Shown here piece by piece: positions 1 to 5,949 of a DNA stretch of 6,185 nucleotides (position 1 is its first letter; every line of letters starts with the position of its first letter). The notes beneath the pieces were generated by a model. That model was not told where the DNA came from and made no database searches. It saw only the letters and a list, made by a program, of their open reading frames with translations. Source of the DNA: an uncultured Ignavibacteriota bacterium (lineage in GTDB: Bacteria > Bacteroidota > Ignavibacteria > UBA10030 > UBA8401); contig CAIVNT010000544.1 in the NCBI GenBank assembly GCA_903907305.1, positions 1-6,185 on the forward strand. Direction: 5' to 3'. A program made the translations under genes and the position numbers.

Positions 1-941
1 ACAATGTGGAATTCATCGTCATCGGCGACAAAAAGACGAAACCGGAACTGAGTGAACTGTTCACGGCATTTCAGAACGAACGACGATTCCCCGGCGGCTA
101 TTATTCTGCCGATCAGCAGCAATTGATGTCATTGAAGACCGCCGCAGTCCTTCCTTTCAATCATTACACCCGAAAGAACATCGGTTATCTTCTGGCGATC
201 AAGAACAATGCGGAAGTGATCCTCGAAACGGATGATGATAATTATCCGCTGAAGAATTACCGATTCAATTTTTCAAAAGAAATTACAGGACCGGTCGTTT
301 CGCACATCGGCTGGGTGAATATGTATAAATATTTCACTCCCGAACATGTATGGCCGCGCGGTTTTCCGCTTGATCTTGTCACTTCGGAAGCTCCGGCACT
401 TGGCGCGAAGAAAAGTGTGTATAGTCCCATTCAGCAGTATCTAGCCGATAAGAATCCGGACGTTGACGCAGTCTATCGATTGGTGATCAATAAGGAATTG
501 GATTTTAATCAACTGGAACATAATGTAGTGCTGGATCAATACGCATGGTGTCCTTTCAATTCTCAGAACACCGTCTGGTTCAGGGAAGTATTTCCGCTAC
601 TCTATCTCCCTTCCACCTGTTCATTCCGTATGACCGATATTTTCCGGAGCTATATTGCACAGAGGCTCCTCTGGACGATCGATGGACATCTTAGCTTTGG
701 AAATTCATCGGTGTATCAGGACAGGAATGAACATAGTCTCATCAAAGATTTTCAGGATGAGATCAGCGGATATTTGAATGATAAGAAGATCATCCAGTAT
801 TTGACCAATGTAGAATTGAAGCAAGGAGTGGAAAATCTTTCGGAGAATCTGCTTCGTTGTTATCGGACGCTCGTTGAGAACAATATCCTGCAGGAACAGG
901 AATTGACGATACTTGATGCGTGGCTATTGGATCTTCAGTAG
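1..941 (+). CDS. STELLO-type (DUF288) glycosyltransferase-like protein, 5' end missing
   Basis: Probable glycosyltransferase of the STELLO/DUF288 family (plant members act in the Golgi on cellulose synthase assembly; bacterial members are little studied). The frame is open to the left edge. The first in-window start, GTG at 6, falls inside what should be the first beta strand (EFIVIGDKKT), so the true start is probably some 20-30 codons upstream; this is inference from the family pattern. Numbering from that GTG (311 residues): RKNIGYLLAI at 56-65 followed by ETDDDNYP at 74-81, the acidic DDD being the likely nucleotide-sugar/metal site; WPRGFPL at 116-122; NPDVDAVYRL at 150-159; FNSQNTVWF at 184-192; and CSFRMTDIFRSYIAQRLLW at 205-223. 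No membrane segment or signal peptide is visible in the part present. It ends at TAG 939-941, 20 nt before a terminator hairpin, and converges on the mutase gene. The family call is firm; the sugar and acceptor are unknown. A role in surface polysaccharide is a guess. Confidence 0.8.
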   Translation, partial: NVEFIVIGDKKTKPELSELFTAFQNERRFPGGYYSADQQQLMSLKTAAVLPFNHYTRKNIGYLLAIKNNAEVILETDDDNYPLKNYRFNFSKEITGPVVSHIGWVNMYKYFTPEHVWPRGFPLDLVTSEAPALGAKKSVYSPIQQYLADKNPDVDAVYRLVINKELDFNQLEHNVVLDQYAWCPFNSQNTVWFREVFPLLYLPSTCSFRMTDIFRSYIAQRLLWTIDGHLSFGNSSVYQDRNEHSLIKDFQDEISGYLNDKKIIQYLTNVELKQGVENLSENLLRCYRTLVENNILQEQELTILDAWLLDLQ

Positions 942-961
942 TTCATCTAAGGTTTAGTACA

Positions 962-996
962 AAAAAAAGGGGAAGCCAGTTGCTTCCCCTTTTTTT
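962..996. terminator. Bidirectional Rho-independent terminator
   Basis: A perfect 8-bp stem, GGGGAAGC (969-976) with GCTTCCCC (982-989), encloses the 5-nt loop CAGTT. An A tract on the left (961-968) and a T tract on the right (990-996) can extend the pairing and give a U-run in either direction. It lies between two convergent genes, 20 nt after the glycosyltransferase stop and 19 nt after the mutase stop on the other strand, so one element can end both transcripts. Confidence 0.93.
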
Positions 997-1015
997 AGTT
1001 TCGACAAATTACTTT

Positions 1016-2683
1016 TTAGAATACCGCCACCTCTTCGTAGATACCGAAATGCTCTATCAACGAATTACACATCTCACCGACAGTAACATAATTTCTCGAT
1101 GCATTGAGCAGATGCGGCATTAGGTTCGAACCGTCAGCAGCTGCCTGTTTCAATTCCTTCAATGACTGATCGACAGAAGCTTGATTTCGGCTTTGCTTGA
1201 GTTCGGCAAGACGCTTCTTTTGTTTGATTTCAACATCCGGCGAAATGGCAAGGATCGGAATATCGATCTTTTCATCTTCTTCAATATATTGGTTCACACC
1301 GACAATAATCTTATCCTTCGTATCCAATTCGCGCTGATAGCGGTAAGCGGCTTCGGCTATCTCTCTTTGGAAGAAACCCTGCTCAATTGCAGGAATCACT
1401 CCTCCAAGCATTTCGATCTTCTCAAAATACCGTTCTGCTCCCTCTTCCATTTTCGTGGTTAAGGATTCAACAAAGTAACTTCCGCCTAATGGATCGACCA
1501 TATTTGCCACACCTGTTTCATCAGCAATGATCTGCTGAGTCCGCAATGCGATCTTTACAGCCTTATCCGAAGGAAGCGCCAGAGTTTCATCCATAGAATT
1601 AGTATGAAGCGACTGGGTCCCTCCTAAAACACCTGCTAAAGCCTGAATTGCCGTCCTGACGATGTTATTTTCCGGCTGTTGGGCCGTAAGTGTGCATCCT
1701 GCCGTTTGCGTATGGAAACGTAATGTCCATGATTTCGGATTCTTTGCGCCGTATTTATAACGCATTCTCTTGGCATAGATCCTTCGAGCTGCTCTGAACT
1801 TTGCAATCTCTTCAAAGAAGTCCAGGTGAGAATTGAAGAAATAGGAAATGCGCGGTGCAAAATCATCTACATCCAATCCTGCTGCGATACCTGCTTCGAT
1901 GTAGGCAAATCCATCTGCCAACGTGAATGCAAGTTCCTGGACTGAGGTTGAACCGGCTTCGCGTATATGATAGCCAGAGACAGAGATAGGATTGAACTGC
2001 GGAAGTTCTTTCGAGCAGTATTGAAACATATCTGTTATGATCCGCATAGAGGGGAGCGGCGGATAGATCCATTCTTTTTGTGCGATATACTCTTTCAGGA
2101 TATCATTTTGGATGGTTCCTCGAAGGACGTTCGATTTGAGTCCCTGTTTCTCACCAACAGCGACATACATCGCCAGAATCATCGCGGCCGGAGCATTGAT
2201 GGTCATGGAGGTCGTTACTTTGTCCAATGGAATTCCTTGAAAAAGAATCTCCATATCCGCGAGTGAACTGACTGAAACACCGCATATACCGACTTCCCCC
2301 TCCGAGAACGGATCGTCTGCGTCTCGTCCCATCAATGTAGGAAGGTCAAAAGCGGTGGAAAGTCCTGTCTGCCCATGCTCGAGAAGGTATTTGAAGCGCT
2401 GGTTGGTATCTTCAGGAGTTCCGAAACCGGCAAATTGCCGCATCGTCCACAATTTTCCGCGGTAGCCGGTGTTATGAATGCCGCGGGTATAAGGAAATTC
2501 TCCCGGATAACCGATATCTGAAAGATAATTGATCTCTTTAACCTCTTCAGGTGTGTAGAGCAACCCGACCTGTTCTCCGCTGACAGTAGTAAATTTAACG
2601 TTTCTGACCTTGGATGCAGCAGCGGCCGCGTTGAATTTTTCTGTCGCTTCTTTCGCAGCCTGCGGGTCATTGAATGTAGCCAT
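1016..2683 (-). CDS. icmA: Adenosylcobalamin-dependent acyl-CoA mutase large subunit, isobutyryl-CoA mutase-like (IcmA type)
   Basis: Catalytic large subunit (555 aa) of a coenzyme-B12 radical mutase that rearranges acyl-CoA carbon skeletons. The TIM-barrel substrate domain is present: WTMRQFAGFG (79-88), AFDLPTLMGRDADDP (111-125), GTIQNDILKEYIAQKEW (189-205), SGYHIREAG with His239 (236-244) and TQSLHTNSMDETLALP (356-371). There is no C-terminal B12-binding domain and no DxHxxG motif, so a separate small subunit must exist elsewhere. The selectivity positions decide the subfamily. By my alignment, methylmalonyl-CoA mutase Tyr89 and Arg207 correspond to Phe84 and Gln202 here, as in Streptomyces IcmA (Phe80/Gln198). 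TGYRG (72-76) and GRDADDP are also IcmA-like. I therefore favour isobutyryl-/butyryl-CoA or a related branched acyl-CoA (pivalyl/isovaleryl) over methylmalonyl-CoA. ATG start with GGAGA 7 nt upstream; 74 nt downstream of the ABM gene, last in the putative operon. Mutase family is near certain; the substrate and gene symbol are tentative. Confidence 0.9.
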   Translation of the reverse strand: MATFNDPQAAKEATEKFNAAAAASKVRNVKFTTVSGEQVGLLYTPEEVKEINYLSDIGYPGEFPYTRGIHNTGYRGKLWTMRQFAGFGTPEDTNQRFKYLLEHGQTGLSTAFDLPTLMGRDADDPFSEGEVGICGVSVSSLADMEILFQGIPLDKVTTSMTINAPAAMILAMYVAVGEKQGLKSNVLRGTIQNDILKEYIAQKEWIYPPLPSMRIITDMFQYCSKELPQFNPISVSGYHIREAGSTSVQELAFTLADGFAYIEAGIAAGLDVDDFAPRISYFFNSHLDFFEEIAKFRAARRIYAKRMRYKYGAKNPKSWTLRFHTQTAGCTLTAQQPENNIVRTAIQALAGVLGGTQSLHTNSMDETLALPSDKAVKIALRTQQIIADETGVANMVDPLGGSYFVESLTTKMEEGAERYFEKIEMLGGVIPAIEQGFFQREIAEAAYRYQRELDTKDKIIVGVNQYIEEDEKIDIPILAISPDVEIKQKKRLAELKQSRNQASVDQSLKELKQAAADGSNLMPHLLNASRNYVTVGEMCNSLIEHFGIYEEVAVF

Positions 2684-2690
2684 TGATGAT

Positions 2691-2695
2691 TCTCC
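2691..2695 (-). promoter_or_regulatory. Ribosome binding site of the acyl-CoA mutase gene
   Basis: GGAGA on the minus strand, 7 nt before the ATG at 2683. It fixes this start. The remaining spacer up to the previous stop (2696-2757) shows no convincing promoter or hairpin, which agrees with read-through from the gene upstream. Confidence 0.75.
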
Positions 2696-2757
2696 GATAT
2701 GTTTGATCGTGATTGAACGGTACGTCCGAATTGTGATCGTCTGAATCAGGTCATTCG

Positions 2758-3042
2758 TTAACCGGCATTATAAACGGTAACAATAGCATCGCCGGTGATC
2801 ATCTCTTTGAATTTCGGCTGAAATTCGAGAAAATGATTTGTAGTGTTATGCAGATCGATCGAAGTCTGATCTTTCCATTCCTCATAGAAGAAGAAACGAT
2901 TCTCTTCGTTCAGATCGTGATAAAAACTGTAGTGGATGCAACCATCTTCGGAACGGGACGGTGCTATCATGCTCGTGCCGAGTGCCATCAGATCTTTTCT
3001 GCGTTCCGGTCTTGCAACGCAGTGAACGGTAATAATTTTCAT
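2758..3042 (-). CDS. Antibiotic biosynthesis monooxygenase (ABM/YgiN-like) domain protein
   Basis: A 94-aa single-domain protein of the ABM superfamily, dimeric alpha/beta barrels (ferredoxin-like fold) that include quinol monooxygenases, haem-degrading enzymes and autoinducer-modifying proteins. The order of elements fits: first strand IITVHCVARPE (3-13), helix to about residue 30, the family hallmark RSEDGCIHYSFYHD (30-43), then the strand and loop FFFYEEWKDQ (50-59), a His at 65, and a closing strand AIVTVY (86-91). Length is normal for the family (about 95-100). No signal peptide. It begins 1 nt after the mutL stop (TAA-C-ATG), with its AGGA inside the mutL 3' end, so the two are very likely translated in a coupled way. 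The family is recognisable, but members have diverse or no known substrates, and neither neighbour suggests one; a quinone or small-aromatic oxidation role is only possible. Confidence 0.85.
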   Translation of the reverse strand: MKIITVHCVARPERRKDLMALGTSMIAPSRSEDGCIHYSFYHDLNEENRFFFYEEWKDQTSIDLHNTTNHFLEFQPKFKEMITGDAIVTVYNAG

Positions 3043-3043
3043 G

Positions 3044-4885
3044 TTATGTCCTGAAGAACCGGCGGTCGAGTTCCGCCAAAGATAATTTGATCAATACCGG
3101 TCTGCCATGCGGACAGACATACGGCATTGAAGTTGCAAAAAGCTGATCGATAAGTGACCGCATCTCAGTTTCGGAGAGTTTGTCCCCCGCTTTGATCGCA
3201 GCTTTACACGAAAATGATTTTGCGATATTGTCCCGTGCTTCCAGTTTTACACGGAGCTGATTATTCTTGAACTCATCAAGAATTTCCTGAAGTATATTTG
3301 CTTCCGTTCCGGCTTTCACTTCCGGCGGGACTCCTTCAAGAACGATCGTATTTTTGCCGAATGGTTTCGTTTCAAATCCGATCGTATTGAAGAACGGAAG
3401 CAGATCCATTGTCAAAGAATAATCGCCGGAGGGGAGTTGAACTGTCTGCGGGAACAGCAATTGCTGCGATGATGGAACAGCATTGTTCATTCTCGTCAAG
3501 GCACGTTCATATAAGATGCGCTCGTGAGCAACATGCTGATCGATGATCATCAGTCCTGAACGGATCTGCGTTAAGATGTATTTATTGTGAAGCTGCCAGA
3601 TACCTTTCCCTTCCTGCGCTTCGCTGTCACGCGTACCATGCTGGAATTGGGTTGCAGTATCTTCAGGAACAGCGGGGTCAGCGAAAGGATTTTTCGCAAA
3701 GATCTGATCGAGCTTTGAATTGAGATCGAACGGGATCTCTTCGCTGCCGGAAGGCTGCTTCGGAAACGTCGCATTAAAATCGAAAGATGGTAATGCCGCA
3801 CCGGGAACATTGGAATAGAATCTGGGGATCGCCGTATGCCGAAGTCCGGAAAAATCTCCCGGATTGCGTTGGAACTCCACCGTCGGAGTGATGTCACTCC
3901 CGCCGAGCGCTTTGCGTATGACTGAAATGACGATACGATAGATGCTCTGCTCATCGGCAAACTTCACTTCCATCTTTGAAGGGTGAACGTTCACATCTAC
4001 TTTATTCGGGTCGAGTTCAATAAACAACAGGAAGAACGGAAAGTTCCCTTTCTCTACAAGATGTTCATATCCGGAAAAGACAGCGTGATTGATCGACCGG
4101 CTGATGATGAAGCGGTTGTTCAGAAAAATATACTGATCGACTTTCGACTTTCTCGCAAAATCAGGTTTACCGATGAATCCCGAGATCGTCAGCAATTCCG
4201 TCGCTTCTCTCAGGGGGACCAATGTAGCAAAATGCCTTTCTCCGAAAAGAGTCTTCAGACGGTCTTCAAGTGTTTGTGAAGGCAATGCCAGTATCGTGTC
4301 CTCATCACTGACAAATTCCAGAGCAATTTCCGGTTTGGATAATGCCAGGCGCTGGATGGTATCATAGATATGTTTGAATTCGGTATTGTTCGATTTCAGG
4401 AATTGACGGCGTGCCGGAGTATTGTAGAATATATTCTTTACACTGATCGTCGTCCCGCGCTGATGGGCAGTCTTCGCCCGTTCTTTGATCTCGCTTCCTT
4501 CAATGCGCAATAATGAGCCGACAGCATCCTCTTCCCGGCGAGTTTTCAGTTCCACCTGGGCAACAGCCGCAATCGATGCCAATGCTTCGCCGCGGAATCC
4601 AAGTGTCCGGATATTTTCCAGGTCTTCATACGTCGCGATCTTGCTTGTGGCATGTCGGTAGAACGATTTTTCCGCATCTTCTTCGGTCATCCCTTTTCCG
4701 TTGTCGATCAATTGAATGAGGGCCTTCCCTGCATTCTTGATGGTAATGGAAATGGATGTCGCTCCCGCATCGATGGAATTCTCAAGGAGTTCCTTCACAA
4801 CGGATTCAGGCCGTTGAACAACCTCACCCGCAGCGATCTTATTCGCAAGATGGTCCGGCAATATATTGATGATACTTGTACTCAC
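3044..4885 (-). CDS. mutL: DNA mismatch repair endonuclease MutL
   Basis: Cytosolic ATPase/endonuclease that acts after MutS in mismatch repair; 613 aa, normal length. The N-terminal GHKL ATPase carries ELLENSIDAG (32-41), DNGKGM (61-66), TLGFRGEALASI (94-105) and the GTTISVKNIFYNTPARR segment (144-160). KVDVNVHPSKMEVKF (295-309) closes the second N-terminal domain. A variable Pro/Phe-rich linker spans about 330-425. The C-terminal domain has the nuclease set: DQHVAHERILYE (449-460, Asp449, His451, Glu455, Glu460), SCKAAIK (559-565), CPHGRP (591-596) and terminal FFR (610-612). QQLLFP (474-479) fits the QxxLxP clamp-binding motif. This is the self-nicking type found in bacteria without MutH. 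Start: GTG at 4885 sharing its G with the epimerase TAG (TAGTG); no ATG lies before the conserved LPDHLANKIAAGEVV, so GTG is the best choice. GGGAG sits 13 nt upstream, rather far, which points to reinitiation. Confidence 0.97.
   Translation of the reverse strand: MSTSIINILPDHLANKIAAGEVVQRPESVVKELLENSIDAGATSISITIKNAGKALIQLIDNGKGMTEEDAEKSFYRHATSKIATYEDLENIRTLGFRGEALASIAAVAQVELKTRREEDAVGSLLRIEGSEIKERAKTAHQRGTTISVKNIFYNTPARRQFLKSNNTEFKHIYDTIQRLALSKPEIALEFVSDEDTILALPSQTLEDRLKTLFGERHFATLVPLREATELLTISGFIGKPDFARKSKVDQYIFLNNRFIISRSINHAVFSGYEHLVEKGNFPFFLLFIELDPNKVDVNVHPSKMEVKFADEQSIYRIVISVIRKALGGSDITPTVEFQRNPGDFSGLRHTAIPRFYSNVPGAALPSFDFNATFPKQPSGSEEIPFDLNSKLDQIFAKNPFADPAVPEDTATQFQHGTRDSEAQEGKGIWQLHNKYILTQIRSGLMIIDQHVAHERILYERALTRMNNAVPSSQQLLFPQTVQLPSGDYSLTMDLLPFFNTIGFETKPFGKNTIVLEGVPPEVKAGTEANILQEILDEFKNNQLRVKLEARDNIAKSFSCKAAIKAGDKLSETEMRSLIDQLFATSMPYVCPHGRPVLIKLSLAELDRRFFRT
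3049..3052 (-). promoter_or_regulatory. Ribosome binding site of the ABM-domain gene, inside mutL
   Basis: AGGA on the minus strand, 6 nt before the ATG at 3042 and within the last codons of mutL. With the TAA-C-ATG junction it supports translational coupling of the small gene to mutL. Confidence 0.65.
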
Positions 4886-5898
4886 TATCTCAGCGTTACT
4901 CCCAATCCCGGTCTGTTGTTCAATGTCAATTCCCCCTTGATGTTCCTTACCCCGTCGAACGGATCGTTCGAGATCAGCACATTGCCGTCGAGATCAGCAT
5001 AATCCAGTAAAGGTGCAAGATGTGCACCGGCGGAGATACCGACTGCTGTCTCGATCATACATCCCATCATTATTTTCAATTTCAATGCTTGGGCTGTATG
5101 GATCATCCTCATCGCTTCACGGAGTCCGGTGCATTTCATCAATTTGATGTTGATGCCGTCGAACGCCTGAGCAAGTTTTGGCACTTCACTTAGACGGAGC
5201 ACGCTCTCATCGGCAATCATCGGCAGCGGTGATTTTTCACGCAGCCATTGAAGATCGTCAAACTGATCCGAAGGCATCGGCTGTTCAACAAATTCAACAT
5301 TCTGGTCCTTCAGCCATTTGATCTTTTCCAGTGCAACATGTTTGTCTTTCCACCCTTCGTTTGCATCCACATACAATACTTTATCCGTGATCTTACGAAT
5401 GGTGGTGATCATCTCTTCGTCATTATCCAGTCCTACTTTTACTTTCAGGATCGGAAATTCTTCTGCTTCACGGACCTTTTGTTCAACTACTTCTTTTGAA
5501 TCGATCGCGATCGTAAAGGAACATTTTGCAGTCTTGGCAGGATCCAATCCCCACAATTCGTACAGTGGTACACCGAGTTTTTTGCCGACCCAATCATGCA
5601 GTGCAAGATCCACTGCACATTTTGCAGATGTATTTCCCATCTCGATGGAATCGACATAGTTGAGGAGTTCCTCCAGCATCATCGGGGAATCGAAACTCGA
5701 GAAGTCGAGTTTACGGAAGAATGCATCGATCGTCTCAATACTTTCGCCGTACCGTTTCGTCGGTGACGCTTCGCCGTACGCAACAATGCCGTCATGCTCC
5801 AGCTCAAGAATAGTTACTGGAGCAATATCACGCGCGCTTCGGGAGATGCGGAAGATATGCTTTAATTGTAAATCGTACTGTTTCCAGGAAAGCTTCAT
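4885..5898 (-). CDS. Dipeptide epimerase, enolase superfamily (L-Ala-D/L-Glu epimerase-like)
   Basis: Member of the muconate-lactonizing subgroup of the enolase superfamily (337 aa from ATG 5898). It epimerises the second residue of dipeptides, classically L-Ala-D-Glu released from murein, so that ordinary peptidases can use it. Numbering from that ATG: acid/base Lys in KVKVG (152-156, Lys154); Mg ligands Asp178 (VDANEGW), Glu205 (VEQP) and Asp230 (ADES); opposite-face Lys252 (NIKLMKCTG); and the dipeptide-epimerase DxD pair Asp302/Asp304 (YADLDGN), which holds the substrate amino group. GCMIET (279-284) also matches Bacillus YkfB. Arg20 in the flexible 20s loop aligns with YkfB Arg24, weakly favouring an acidic second residue; other dipeptide specificities exist in this family. 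The frame can be extended to GTG 5916, but ATG 5898 has AAGGA 8 nt upstream and gives the usual family N-terminus, so I use it. The stop overlaps the mutL GTG by one base. Cytoplasmic; no signal peptide. Confidence 0.92.
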   Translation of the reverse strand: MKLSWKQYDLQLKHIFRISRSARDIAPVTILELEHDGIVAYGEASPTKRYGESIETIDAFFRKLDFSSFDSPMMLEELLNYVDSIEMGNTSAKCAVDLALHDWVGKKLGVPLYELWGLDPAKTAKCSFTIAIDSKEVVEQKVREAEEFPILKVKVGLDNDEEMITTIRKITDKVLYVDANEGWKDKHVALEKIKWLKDQNVEFVEQPMPSDQFDDLQWLREKSPLPMIADESVLRLSEVPKLAQAFDGINIKLMKCTGLREAMRMIHTAQALKLKIMMGCMIETAVGISAGAHLAPLLDYADLDGNVLISNDPFDGVRNIKGELTLNNRPGLGVTLR

Positions 5899-5906
5899 TT
5901 GATAAT

Positions 5907-5911
5907 TCCTT
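5907..5911 (-). promoter_or_regulatory. Ribosome binding site that decides the epimerase start
   Basis: AAGGA on the minus strand, 8 nt before ATG 5898. It lies downstream of the alternative GTG at 5916, which itself falls in the octamer repeat, so the shorter protein is preferred. Confidence 0.75.
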
Positions 5912-5913
5912 AC

Positions 5914-5938
5914 CACTAAGACACGAAGAGCACTAAGA
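5914..5938. repeat. Three-copy octamer repeat CACKAAGA between epimerase and GxxExxY genes
   Basis: Near-tandem copies on the plus strand: CACTAAGA (5914-5921), CACGAAGA (5922-5929), a single G, then CACTAAGA (5931-5938). On the minus strand the units read TCTTAGTG or TCTTCGTG. The array fills half of the 51-nt gap between the GxxExxY stop and the epimerase ATG. It has no dyad symmetry, so it is neither a terminator nor a palindromic operator. Similar period-8 to -9 CACKAAG strings are, from memory, scattered through many environmental genomes of this broad group; that recollection is not checked here. No other promoter-like element is convincing in the gap. Confidence 0.7.
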
Positions 5939-5949
5939 GATTTGAAAAA

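Noticed and set aside
920..1123. Open frame on the plus strand across the terminator
   Set aside because: It starts inside the end of the glycosyltransferase gene, runs through the hairpin and then antisense to the mutase; no recognisable protein features.
1016..2683. Calling the mutase a methylmalonyl-CoA mutase
   Set aside because: An initial alignment put the key Tyr at residue 74 (TGY), but the diagnostic Tyr lies in the IRQYAGF motif, where this protein has Phe84; the Arg position is Gln202.
2704..2745. TGATCGT occurring twice exactly 30 bp apart (2704-2710 and 2734-2740) upstream of the mutase, each followed by TGAA
   Set aside because: GATCG strings are very common throughout this window, there is no dyad symmetry, and two copies are not enough to propose an operator.
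3571..3960. Other long frames antisense or out of frame within mutL, the mutase and the epimerase (for example 3571-3960 minus, 4652-5002 plus, 5318-5659 plus)
   Set aside because: They overlap genes with strong conserved motifs, have no recognisable domains and no ribosome binding sites; shadow frames.
4885..5916. Longer epimerase starting at GTG 5916
   Set aside because: The GTG lies in the octamer repeat, has no suitable Shine-Dalgarno site, and adds six residues not expected in the family.
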